64,000 nucleotides of DNA from Streptomyces lanatus (GTDB lineage Bacteria > Actinomycetota > Actinomycetes > Streptomycetales > Streptomycetaceae). The notes beneath the pieces are model-generated. The model made no database searches and was not told the DNA's origin. It saw only the letters and a program-made list of their open reading frames with translations. The position numbers were made by a program, and so were the translations under genes. The stretch lies in the NCBI RefSeq assembly GCF_014655715.1, contig NZ_BNBM01000007.1:1-64000 (forward strand). Reading direction: 5' to 3'. This document shows positions 50,382-58,278 of the stretch, in pieces (the stretch's first letter is position 1; every line of letters begins with the position of its first letter).

Positions 50382-51950
50382 GTGTTCCGAAGCGCATACG
50401 CAGACGTCCCGGCCGTAGAACTCCCCATCCACGAGGCCGTACTGGGCCGGGCCGCCGAGTTCGGTGAGGTGCCCGCGCTCATCGACGGCACGGACGGCAT
50501 CACCCTCACCTACGAGCAGCTCGACCGGTTCCACCGGCGAGTCGCCGCCGGTCTGGCCGAGGCGGGTGTCCGCAAGGGCGATGTGCTCGCCCTGCACAGC
50601 CCGAACACGGTCGCCTTCCCGACGGCGTTCTACGCGGCCTCGCGCGCGGGTGCCTCCGTCACCACCGTGCATCCGCTCGCCACGCCCGAGGAGTTCGCCA
50701 AGCAGCTCAAGGACTCGGCGGCCCGCTGGATCGTCACCGTGTCGCCGCTGCTGGAGAGCGCACGCCGGGCCGCCGAACTCGCGGGCGGCGTCCAGGAGAT
50801 CTTCGTCTGCGACAGTGCGCCGGGCCACCGCTCGCTCATCGACATGCTGGCGTCCGCGGCCCCCGAACCACAGGTCGACATCGACCCCGTGGCGGACGTG
50901 GCGGCGCTGCCGTACTCCTCCGGCACCACGGGAATCCCCAAGGGCGTGATGCTCACCCACCGCCAGATCGCCACCAACCTCGCCCAGCTCGAACCCGCGA
51001 TATCGGCCGGGCCCGGCGACCGGATCCTCGCCGTGCTGCCCTTCTTCCACATCTACGGCCTCACGGCCCTGATGAACGCGCCCCTCAGGGTGGGCGCCAC
51101 GGTCGTCGTCCTGCCCCGCTTCGACCTGGAGACCTTCCTCGCGGCCATCCAGAACCACCGCATCACCGGCCTGTACGTCGCCCCGCCGATCGTCCTGGCC
51201 CTCGCCAAGCACCCGCTGGTGGCGCAGTACGACCTGTCGTCCCTGAAGTACATCATCAGCGCCGCCGCACCCCTGGACGCTCATCTCGCCGCCGCCTGCT
51301 CGCAGCGCCTGGGCCTGCCGCCGGTCGGGCAGGCGTACGGCATGACGGAACTGTCGCCCGGCACCCATGTCGTCCCGCTCGCCGCCATGCGGGACGCGCC
51401 CGCCGGCACCGTCGGCCGGCTCATCGCCGGCACCGAGATGCGGGTCGTCTCCCTGGACGACCCCGACAAGGACCTGGGTGTCGGCGAGTCCGGCGAGATC
51501 CTCATCCGCGGGCCCCAGGTCATGAAGGGCTACCTCGGCCGCCCCGATGCCACCGCCGCGATGATCGACGCCGACGGGTGGCTGCACACCGGCGACGTGG
51601 GTCATGTCGACGCCGGCGGCTGGCTGTTCGTCGTGGACCGCGTCAAGGAGCTCATCAAGTACAAGGGGTTCCAGGTGGCCCCCGCCGAGCTGGAGGCACT
51701 TCTGCTCACCCATCCCGGTATCGCCGACGCGGCTGTGATCGGCGTCTACAACGACGAGGGAAACGAGGTGCCGCACGCACATGTGGTCCGCCAACCCTCC
51801 GCCACCGACCTCACCGAAGGAGAGGTCATGATGTACGTCGCCGAACGCGTCGCCCCCTACAAGCGCGTCCGCCGGGTCACCTTCATCGACGGGGTGCCCA
51901 GGGCCGCCTCGGGCAAGATCCTGCGACGGGAACTCCGGGAGCGCGCATGA
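50382..51950 (+). CDS. acyl-CoA synthetase, 4-coumarate/cinnamate:CoA ligase family
   Basis: The 522-residue ANL-family ligase has the AMP-binding P-loop YSSGTTGIPKGVMLTH, YGMTELSPGTH, the adenylation motif GWLHTGDVGHVDAGGWLFVVDR and the catalytic Lys in the C-terminal domain (PRAASGKILRREL). Length and motifs match the Streptomyces cinnamate:CoA ligase (SCO4383 product) as I recall it, so aromatic acids are possible substrates, but the operon context also suits a branched or terpenoid acid. GTG 50382 has GGAGGA upstream. Its stop overlaps the next start (ATGA). Confidence 0.92.
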   Translation: MFRSAYADVPAVELPIHEAVLGRAAEFGEVPALIDGTDGITLTYEQLDRFHRRVAAGLAEAGVRKGDVLALHSPNTVAFPTAFYAASRAGASVTTVHPLATPEEFAKQLKDSAARWIVTVSPLLESARRAAELAGGVQEIFVCDSAPGHRSLIDMLASAAPEPQVDIDPVADVAALPYSSGTTGIPKGVMLTHRQIATNLAQLEPAISAGPGDRILAVLPFFHIYGLTALMNAPLRVGATVVVLPRFDLETFLAAIQNHRITGLYVAPPIVLALAKHPLVAQYDLSSLKYIISAAAPLDAHLAAACSQRLGLPPVGQAYGMTELSPGTHVVPLAAMRDAPAGTVGRLIAGTEMRVVSLDDPDKDLGVGESGEILIRGPQVMKGYLGRPDATAAMIDADGWLHTGDVGHVDAGGWLFVVDRVKELIKYKGFQVAPAELEALLLTHPGIADAAVIGVYNDEGNEVPHAHVVRQPSATDLTEGEVMMYVAERVAPYKRVRRVTFIDGVPRAASGKILRRELRERA

Positions 51951-52681
51951 CGTTGATCGGTCGTACCCGCGCGCGCGGCGTGGAATCCCTCAGTCTGGAC
52001 TCCCCGGACACTCGCAACGCACTCTCGGCGGCACTCGTCGGCGAGCTGACCGACGCGCTGAAGGACTGCGCCAAGGACACCGGCGTACGCGCGATCGTCC
52101 TCACCCACACCGGCAACACCTTCTGCGCGGGCGCGGACCTGCGCGACCCTCCGCCCCCGGAGGCGCTGGTGGCGCTGCTCCGTCAGATCGTCGAACTGCC
52201 CAGACCGGTCGTCGCCCGCGTCACCGGCCACGTCCGCGCGGGCGGCCTCGGTCTCCTGGCGGCCTGCGACATCGCGGCCGCGTCCCACGAGGCCACCTTC
52301 GCCTTCACGGAGGTCCGCATCGGCGTGGCCCCCGCGGTGATCAGCCTCCCGATCCTGCCCCGCACCGACCCGCGCGCCCTGGCCCGCTACTACCTCACCG
52401 GCGAACGCTTCACCGCGCCGGAAGCCGCCCGCGTCGGCCTGCTCACGACGCACGCCGACGACGTGGACGAGGCGCTGGCCCCCATCCTGGACGGCCTGCG
52501 CAGATCCGCCCCCGAGGCCCTGGCGGAGACGAAGGCGCTGCTCACGGCTAAGGTGCTGGAAACCTTCGACCGGGACGCGGCCGACCTGACCGCGCTCTCG
52601 GCCCGGCTGTTCTCCTCCGCGCAGGCCCGCGAGGGGATGACGGCCTTCCTGGAGAGACGGGATCCGGAATGGGTGGTGTGA
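51947..52681 (+). CDS. enoyl-CoA hydratase, methylglutaconyl-CoA-hydratase-like
   Basis: The 244-residue crotonase-fold protein has the oxyanion hole motif NTFCAGADLRD and GHVRAGGLGLLAACDIA, in which the first catalytic Glu position is Gly, and FTEVRIGVAPAVISLPIL with the remaining Glu. This GLGL...TEVRIG pattern is that of LiuC/AtuE-type hydratases of leucine and terpene degradation rather than of FadB-type hydratases. ATG 51947 overlaps the ligase stop. It probably hydrates the carboxylated 2-enoyl-CoA made by the upstream enzymes. Confidence 0.9.
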   Translation: MTLIGRTRARGVESLSLDSPDTRNALSAALVGELTDALKDCAKDTGVRAIVLTHTGNTFCAGADLRDPPPPEALVALLRQIVELPRPVVARVTGHVRAGGLGLLAACDIAAASHEATFAFTEVRIGVAPAVISLPILPRTDPRALARYYLTGERFTAPEAARVGLLTTHADDVDEALAPILDGLRRSAPEALAETKALLTAKVLETFDRDAADLTALSARLFSSAQAREGMTAFLERRDPEWVV

Positions 52682-53283
52682 GCACAGTCGGCGACCGCGT
52701 GGACCGCGTGCCCAAACAGGACCGCAGCCGCGCGACCAGGCAACGGCTCCTGGAGGCCGCCGTGGCCTGCCTCGCCGAGCACGGCTGGGCCGGCTCCACG
52801 GTCTCCGTGGTCGCCGAGCGCGCCGGTGTCTCCCGAGGCGCCGCCCAGCATCACTTCCCGACCCGCGAGGACCTCTTCACGGCGGCGGTCGAGTACGTCG
52901 CCGAGGAACGCTCGACGGCCCTGCGCGCCCTGTTCGCCGAGGACACGGCGGCCGACCGCCGCGCCGTCGTGTCCGCCCTGGTGGACCTCTTCACTGGCCC
53001 CCTCTTCCGGGCGGCCCTGCATCTGTGGGTCGCCGCGTCGAACGAGGAACAGCTGCGCTCCCGCGTCACCGAGCTGGAGGCCCGCGTGGGCCGCGAGACC
53101 CACCGCATCGCGGTCGACCTGCTCGGCGCGGACGAGTCCCGCCCGGGCGTACGGGAAACGGTCCAGGGCCTCCTCGACATGGCCCGCGGCCTGGGCCTGG
53201 CCAACCTCCTCACGGACGACGCGGGGCGCCGGGAGCGAGTGGTGGCGCAGTGGGCGGGACTGCTGGACGACGCCCTCGGCTGA
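52678..53283 (+). CDS. TetR-family regulator of the catabolic operon
   Basis: The 201-residue protein (GTG 52678; ATG 52669 also possible) has a TetR helix-turn-helix (RATRQRLLEAAVACLAEHGWAGSTVSVVAERAGVSRGAAQHHFPTREDLFTAAVEYV) and a C-terminal ligand/dimerisation domain. Its start overlaps the hydratase stop, so it is the last gene of the operon. In Pseudomonas the atu genes are controlled by a TetR protein (AtuR), so regulation of this operon by it, through the palindrome at 43013-43026, is a reasonable inference. Confidence 0.92.
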   Translation: MSTVGDRVDRVPKQDRSRATRQRLLEAAVACLAEHGWAGSTVSVVAERAGVSRGAAQHHFPTREDLFTAAVEYVAEERSTALRALFAEDTAADRRAVVSALVDLFTGPLFRAALHLWVAASNEEQLRSRVTELEARVGRETHRIAVDLLGADESRPGVRETVQGLLDMARGLGLANLLTDDAGRRERVVAQWAGLLDDALG

Positions 53284-53298
53284 GCGCCTGGAGCACCC

Positions 53299-53988
53299 TC
53301 AGGGACTGAGCCGCTCCACCCGCCATCCCCCGTCCTGCTCCACCACGTACCGCAACCGGTCGTGCAGCCGGTTCTCCCGGCCCTGCCAGAACTCCACCGT
53401 CTGCGGGGCCACGCGGAAGCCGCCCCAGTTCGGGGGCACCGGGACCTGCTCGCCCTCGGGGTAGCGGGCGGCGAGTTCGGCGTACGCGGCGTCGAGGTCC
53501 GCTCGGGAGAGGACGACCGAGGACTGGGCGCTGGCCCAGGCGCCGAGCTGGGAGCCGTGCGGGCGGGTGCGGAAGTAGGCGGCCGTCTCGTCGCGCCCGG
53601 TGCGGCGGGCCACGCCCGTGACGATGACCTGGCGGGCCATCGGATGCCAGGGGAAGAGCAGGGAGACGTACGGGTTCTCGGCGAGGTCGTGGGCCTTGCG
53701 GGAGTCGTAGTTGGTGTAGAAGACGAAGCCCTGCTCGTCGAACTGCTTCAGCAGCACCGTGCGGGAGCTGGGCCGGCCCTCGGCGTCCGCGGTGGAGACG
53801 ATCATCGCGTTCGGCTCGAAGAGGTGCGCCTCCGACGCGGCCTGCTTGAACCAGCGCGCGAACTGGGCCACCGGCGTGGCTGCCAGATCGGTCTCGGTGA
53901 GCCCCTCGGCCCGGTAGTGCTTGCGCATCGCGGCGGGGTCGGGGGCGGGCTCTGCGGGATCGAAAGGGACGGCGTCTCGGTCGGTCAC
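53299..53988 (-). CDS. pdxH: pyridoxamine 5'-phosphate oxidase
   Basis: The 229-residue FMN enzyme oxidises pyridoxamine/pyridoxine phosphate to pyridoxal phosphate. It has MRKHYRAEGLTETDLAATPVAQFARWFKQA, RPSSRTVLLKQFDEQGFVFYTNYDSRKAHDL (FMN and substrate binding), RPHGSQLGAWASAQSSV and the C-terminal FWQGRENRLHDRLRY. GTG 53988 is the natural start; a -10-like CAAGAT lies 6 nt upstream, so the transcript may be leaderless. It is divergent from citrate synthase over 323 bp. Confidence 0.95.
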   Translation of the reverse strand: MTDRDAVPFDPAEPAPDPAAMRKHYRAEGLTETDLAATPVAQFARWFKQAASEAHLFEPNAMIVSTADAEGRPSSRTVLLKQFDEQGFVFYTNYDSRKAHDLAENPYVSLLFPWHPMARQVIVTGVARRTGRDETAAYFRTRPHGSQLGAWASAQSSVVLSRADLDAAYAELAARYPEGEQVPVPPNWGGFRVAPQTVEFWQGRENRLHDRLRYVVEQDGGWRVERLSP

Positions 53989-54311
53989 GCGGTCATCTTG
54001 CCGTATCCGCACGGGCGTCGTCCGGCACGGTGCCGTCGTCGCGCATGGCACTCAGTGCCGCAGGGGCTGCCAAAAAGTGGCACTGAGGGTTATCGTTCTG
54101 ATGCCGTTCCGGTTGGGTGACCGCCAGCCGCACGGGGCATCACAGGGGTACGCCCCCGGACTGCGAGTCCGCCGAGGCCCGGAATCCCGTACGTCCGGAA
54201 TCCGAGTCCGTGACCGTGGATCCACCGGTGCATGCCCAGATCTCCGCCGTTCGACATGTGGTCGTCCCACCCACAACCCCATTCGTCGCACACATCATGA
54301 GGAGCCGCCTG
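53989..54311. promoter_or_regulatory. pdxH-citrate synthase divergent region with three related palindromes
   Basis: Three related elements occur: CGGCAC-G-GTGCCG (54023-54035), GGCACT-C-AGTGCC (54047-54059) and a half-site GTGGCACTGAG (54077-54087). The last two share GGCACT starts exactly 32 bp apart (about three helical turns), and a -10-like TATCGT follows at 54091-54096. This looks like an operator array for a repressor of the citrate synthase promoter. From about 54100 to 54311 I see only the leader. Confidence 0.6.
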
Positions 54312-55412
54312 ATGTCCGATTTCGTACCCGGGCTCGAGGGAGTCGTCGCGTTCGAGACGGAGATCGCCGAACCGGACAAGGAGGGCGGCGCCCTTCGGTA
54401 CCGGGGCGTCGACATCGAGGACCTGGTCGGCCATGTCTCGTTCGGCAATGTCTGGGGGCTGCTCGTCGACGGTGCCTTCCGGCCCGGACTGCCGCCCGCC
54501 GAGCCGTTCCCGATCCCCGTGCACTCCGGCGACATCCGCGTGGACGTGCAGTCCGCGCTCGCCATGCTGGCCCCCGTGTGGGGCCTGAAGCCGCTGCTGG
54601 ACATCGACGAGGAGCAGGCGCGGGCCGACCTGGCCCGAGCCGCCGTCATGGCTCTCTCCTACGTCGCCCAGTCCGCGCGCGGCCAGGGCCTGCCCATGGT
54701 GCCGCAGCGCGAGATCGACAAGGCCCAGTCCGTCGTCGAACGCTTCATGATCCGCTGGCGCGGCGAGCCCGACCCCAAGCACGTGGCCGCCGTGGACGCC
54801 TACTGGACGTCCGCCGCCGAGCACGGCATGAACGCCTCCACCTTCACCGCCCGCGTCATCGCCTCCACCGGCGCCGATGTGGCCGCGGCGCTCTCCGGAG
54901 CCGTAGGAGCAATGTCCGGCCCGCTGCACGGCGGCGCGCCCTCCCGTGTGCTGCACATGATCGAGGAGATCGAGCGCACCGGCGACGCGAGCGCCTATGT
55001 GAAGCAGACCCTCGACAAGGGCGAGCGCCTCATGGGCTTCGGCCACCGCGTCTACCGCGCCGAGGACCCCCGCGCGCGCGTCCTGCGCCGCACCGCCCGA
55101 GAGCTCGGAGCACCCCGCTTCGAGGTCGCCGAGGCCCTGGAGAAGGCGGCCCTGGAAGAGCTCCACAGCCGGCGCCCGGACCGTGTCCTGGCCACGAACG
55201 TGGAGTTCTGGGCCGCCATCGTCCTGGACTTCGCGCAGGTCCCGGCGCACATGTTCACGTCCATGTTCACCTGTGCCCGTACGGCGGGCTGGTCGGCGCA
55301 CATCCTGGAGCAGAAGCGCACCGGCCGCCTCGTGCGCCCCTCCGCCCGCTACATCGGCCCGGGCCCGCGCGACCCGCGCCAGGTCGAGGGCTACGCCGAC
55401 ATCGCGCACTGA
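54312..55412 (+). CDS. citrate synthase (second, divergent type)
   Basis: The 366-residue enzyme is a short citrate synthase of the type-2/2-methylcitrate-like group. It has His206 (SGPLHGGAPSRV) and His245 (GFGHRVYR). The position usually occupied by the catalytic Asp reads TNVEFWAAIVLD, i.e. Glu298. It ends VEGYADIAH. ATG 54312 has GAGGAGCC upstream. It condenses an acyl-CoA (acetyl- or propionyl-CoA) with oxaloacetate. Being divergent from pdxH and next to the acyl-CoA catabolic operon, it may serve propionyl-CoA or acetyl-CoA disposal. Confidence 0.9.
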   Translation: MSDFVPGLEGVVAFETEIAEPDKEGGALRYRGVDIEDLVGHVSFGNVWGLLVDGAFRPGLPPAEPFPIPVHSGDIRVDVQSALAMLAPVWGLKPLLDIDEEQARADLARAAVMALSYVAQSARGQGLPMVPQREIDKAQSVVERFMIRWRGEPDPKHVAAVDAYWTSAAEHGMNASTFTARVIASTGADVAAALSGAVGAMSGPLHGGAPSRVLHMIEEIERTGDASAYVKQTLDKGERLMGFGHRVYRAEDPRARVLRRTARELGAPRFEVAEALEKAALEELHSRRPDRVLATNVEFWAAIVLDFAQVPAHMFTSMFTCARTAGWSAHILEQKRTGRLVRPSARYIGPGPRDPRQVEGYADIAH

Positions 55413-55577
55413 GCGCCACGCGCGCGTACCCCTTGGCCGGCGCGAGGGGTACGCGGCGACGGCGCACGGAACGTGACTGATCCACTCCGCCAGTATGCTG
55501 TTGCGGCTGCGGCACTCCCTCCATCACCCGTTCCCACGCGGTGAGTTACGCCTGCGGCGATCGAGACGTCCGACGGC

Positions 55578-56915
55578 ATGGGGGATGGGGAACAGGTGCT
55601 GATAGCGGGCCGCTACCGGCTGAGCGAGTCGATCGGGCGCGGTGGCATGGGGGAGGTCTGGCGGGCCTACGACGAGACGCTCGGCCGGCATGTCGCCGTC
55701 AAGCTCCTGCTGCCCCAGGACACCGACCCCACCGCCACCTCCCGGTTCCGCCTGGAGGCGCAGACCGCCGCCCGGATCGACCATCCGAACGTGGTCGGCG
55801 TACGGGACTTCGGCGAGCACGACAACCAGCTCTACCTGGTCATGGAACTCGTCGAGGGCGACAGCCTCGCCCGGCTGCTGGCCCACTCCGGCGCACAGCC
55901 CGCCGAGCGCGTGGCCCTCATGGCGGCCCACGCCGCCGCCGGGCTCGCCGCCGCCCACCGGCAGGGCATCGTCCACCGCGACATCAAACCGGGCAACCTG
56001 ATGCTGGACGCCGACGGCACCCTCAAGATCGGTGACTTCGGCATCGCGCGCTTCATGGACGACCCCGGCGCCGCGCTCACCGCCACCGGGCAGATCGTCG
56101 GCACCAGCCTCTACCTCGCCCCCGAGCGCGCCCTCGGCCGGCCGGCGGGCCCGCCCTCCGACGTCTACTCGCTGGGCTGCGTGCTCTACCAGCTGCTCAC
56201 CGGCCGCCCGCCCTTCAACGCCGACACGGCCGTCGCGATCCTCCACCAGCATCTCGACGCCGCCCCCGTACCGCCCCGCGAACTCGGCGTCGCCGGCCTG
56301 CCGCCCGCCTTCGAGAGCTACCTCCTCAGCCTGCTGGCCAAGGAGCCCGAGGACCGGCCCGCCGCCCAGCAGGCCGCCGACTGGTTCGCCGGCGGCGCCT
56401 GGCGGGGGCGTCCCCAGCCGCTCCCCGAGGCGTCCGCGCCGGCCGCCCCCGCGGGTCGTCGGAGCCGGGTGGGCGAGACCAGCAACCCGACGACCTACAT
56501 GCTGCCCTCGGCCCAGGCGTCCCCACCGGGCCGCGGCGCACCCGGCCGGGCACACTCCCGCTCCAGACCCCGCGCCCGCTCCGGCACCCGGCGCGCGCTG
56601 ATCACGGTCGCCGCGGCGGCGCTCTTCATCGCCGCGATGCTCCTCGGCATGCTGTGGTTCTCACCGGACACCACCACGGCGGAACACCCGAAGACCGACG
56701 CCCCGCCGAGCCCGACCACCTCCGCGTCCCCCTTGGACTCAAGCCCCTCACCTCTCACCACACCGACCCTGGCGACGGAGACGGAGACGACGGCCGGTCG
56801 CGAGGAGCGCCGGGAGGAGGAGAAGCGAGCGCAGAAGCAGCGCGAGCAGGAGCGGCAGCGCGCCGCCCAGCAGGGCGACGACGGCGATGACGACGACGGC
56901 GGCGAGGACGACTGA
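55578..56915 (+). CDS. membrane-bound Ser/Thr protein kinase
   Basis: The 445-residue protein is a PknB-type kinase: GRGGMGEVWRAYDETLGRHVAVKLL (Gly loop and Lys), HRDIKPGNLMLD (catalytic loop), IGDFGIARF (Mg loop), GTSLYLAPERALG and a complete C-lobe to about residue 280. A juxtamembrane Pro/Ser-rich linker leads to one membrane helix (about 340-360). The outer part of about 85 residues is not PASTA-like: it is Thr/Ser/Pro-rich, then Arg/Glu/Gln-rich, and ends in an Asp/Glu run (DDGDDDDGGEDD). Such an acidic tail may sense cations or bind the wall. ATG 55578 is the chosen start. A structured element follows downstream. Confidence 0.93.
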   Translation: MGDGEQVLIAGRYRLSESIGRGGMGEVWRAYDETLGRHVAVKLLLPQDTDPTATSRFRLEAQTAARIDHPNVVGVRDFGEHDNQLYLVMELVEGDSLARLLAHSGAQPAERVALMAAHAAAGLAAAHRQGIVHRDIKPGNLMLDADGTLKIGDFGIARFMDDPGAALTATGQIVGTSLYLAPERALGRPAGPPSDVYSLGCVLYQLLTGRPPFNADTAVAILHQHLDAAPVPPRELGVAGLPPAFESYLLSLLAKEPEDRPAAQQAADWFAGGAWRGRPQPLPEASAPAAPAGRRSRVGETSNPTTYMLPSAQASPPGRGAPGRAHSRSRPRARSGTRRALITVAAAALFIAAMLLGMLWFSPDTTTAEHPKTDAPPSPTTSASPLDSSPSPLTTPTLATETETTAGREERREEEKRAQKQREQERQRAAQQGDDGDDDDGGEDD

Positions 56916-56944
56916 GGGCCGGGCTCAGGGCCCCGGAACGCAGA

Positions 56945-57015
56945 CGACCCGCGAGCTCGGGTCCCTCCGCCGAAGCGGGGGAGCCGGCCGGACGTACCGG
57001 CGAACTCGCGGGTCG
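56945..57015. ncRNA. branched (three-way junction) inverted-repeat element after the kinase gene
   Basis: An 11-bp outer stem, CGACCCGCGAG (56945-56955) with CTCGCGGGTCG (57005-57015), encloses two smaller hairpins: one at about 56964-56981 with a CGAA loop and one with 5-bp arms GCCGG (56983-56987) and CCGGC (56997-57001). The layout is that of a folded RNA or elaborate terminator. Strand and expression are unknown. Confidence 0.45.
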
Positions 57016-57208
57016 GGTGACTGCTGGGATTGGGCCGGCTGCACGCGTCTGTCACGTGCTGGTCCGGCACCGCACTGGGTGGGGTGACGGGCCGCTAGCC
57101 CGCAGCCACCTCACGCGTCCGGTATGCATACATCTGCCGAACCACCTCCCTTCTCGTGTGCACCACACATTAGGAAGCCGTCCGGCCCCGATCAACCGCT
57201 TTTTTTCG

Positions 57209-57237
57209 TGGACCTGTCCGCGCCGCTCGCCTAGCGT
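57209..57237 (+). promoter_or_regulatory. sigma-70-like promoter of a leaderless ridA transcript
   Basis: A -35-like TGGACC (57209-57214), a 17-bp spacer and a -10-like TAGCGT (57232-57237) place the start of transcription at ATG 57245, 7 nt after the -10. No Shine-Dalgarno sequence exists, consistent with a leaderless mRNA. Confidence 0.65.
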
Positions 57238-57244
57238 TCCGAAC

Positions 57245-57655
57245 ATGACAAAGCAGCAGGTGGCGAGGCGCGCCATTCTCAGCGGTTCGACCTTCGAGGA
57301 GCAGATCGGGTACGCGCGTGCCGTGGTCGACGGGGACTGGGTGCATGTCTCGGGCACGACCGGGTTCGACTACACGACGATGACCATCTCCGAGGACGTG
57401 GTGGAGCAGGCCGAGCAGTGTCTGCGGAACGTGGGGGCCGCGCTGGAGGAGGCGGGGTGTTCGTTCGCCGACGTGCTGCGGGTGCGGTATCTGCTGCCCG
57501 CGCGGGAGGACTTCGAGCCGTGCTGGCCGGTGCTGCGGCGTTACTTCGGGGAGGTGCGGCCGGCGGCGACGATGATGATGTGCGAGCTCGTGGATCCTCG
57601 TATGAAGATCGAGATCGAGGTGTACGCGCGCAGGGGAAGTGGGTCTCGTGTCTGA
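57245..57655 (+). CDS. RidA-family enamine/imine deaminase
   Basis: The 136-residue protein has the chorismate-mutase-like RidA fold: GYARAVVDGDWVHVSGTTGFDYTTMTISEDVVEQAEQCLRNVGAALEEAGCSFADVLRVRYLLP, with the conserved Arg (RVRYLL) that binds the substrate carboxylate and a Glu in KIEIEVYA. RidA proteins hydrolyse reactive 2-aminoacrylate-type intermediates. The gene has a clear promoter and appears leaderless. It overlaps the acetyltransferase gene by 8 bp. Confidence 0.9.
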   Translation: MTKQQVARRAILSGSTFEEQIGYARAVVDGDWVHVSGTTGFDYTTMTISEDVVEQAEQCLRNVGAALEEAGCSFADVLRVRYLLPAREDFEPCWPVLRRYFGEVRPAATMMMCELVDPRMKIEIEVYARRGSGSRV

Positions 57656-58112
57656 TCTTCGGATTGCCCCGGTGGACGGCGACGCCATGCTGAGGGAGTG
57701 GCGCCATGTCCACAACGTGATCGTGCCCCCGGACGAGCTCAGCCTCGATGAGGTACGGGAGCGCAGCGGGCGGCATCAGCTGCGGAACGCGTATCTCGGG
57801 GACGTCCTCGTGGGCTGCTCGACCGTCCGGCCGCCGCAGGGCGACGAGGGCGCGGCCGTCGTCATCGCGCGCGTGCTGCCCGAGTACCGGGGGCAGGGGT
57901 TCGGGGCCGCCCTGTACGACGACGGGCTGGCGCACGCGCGCGTGCTCGGTGCGCGGGAGGTGCGCACCGTGGTGCTGACCGCCAACGCGGAGGGGCTGCG
58001 GTTCGCCGAGCGGCGCGGCTTCGTGGAAGTCGAGCGCTATGTGGCCCCGGAGGACGAGAATGAGGTGTGGCTGACCTTGCGACTGGTCGGCTACGAGCAA
58101 GGCGTGGCGTAG
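57648..58112 (+). CDS. GNAT-family N-acetyltransferase
   Basis: The 154-residue protein has the GNAT core: AVVIARVLPEYRGQGFGAALYDDGL with the acetyl-CoA loop R/Q-x-x-G-x-G/A (YRGQGFGAA), then TAVVLTANAEG-like strand and FAERRGFVEVERYV. GTG 57648 with AGGGGA upstream overlaps the ridA stop, so the two are translated as a pair; the substrate may be linked to the RidA function but is unknown. Confidence 0.88.
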   Translation: MSDLRIAPVDGDAMLREWRHVHNVIVPPDELSLDEVRERSGRHQLRNAYLGDVLVGCSTVRPPQGDEGAAVVIARVLPEYRGQGFGAALYDDGLAHARVLGAREVRTVVLTANAEGLRFAERRGFVEVERYVAPEDENEVWLTLRLVGYEQGVA

Positions 58113-58278
58113 GGGCGGCTAGTGGCGCCTGTGGTCGGTTTCAGCCGATTTCCGCCGTACAACGATTCCTTCAATCTTGGGGGAACTCGATGTGTGCTGC
58201 GTCACGTTCCAGTTAGATGATGACGAGTGAGCGAACCGACGCGTCGTACGTGCGGACGTAGCTTGGCAGGGGGTCCAT

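Noticed and set aside
43115..53283. Biosynthetic gene cluster interpretation of the CoA-ligase/carboxylase region
   Set aside because: No polyketide synthase, NRPS or terpene synthase is present; the enzymes form a degradative acyl-CoA pathway.
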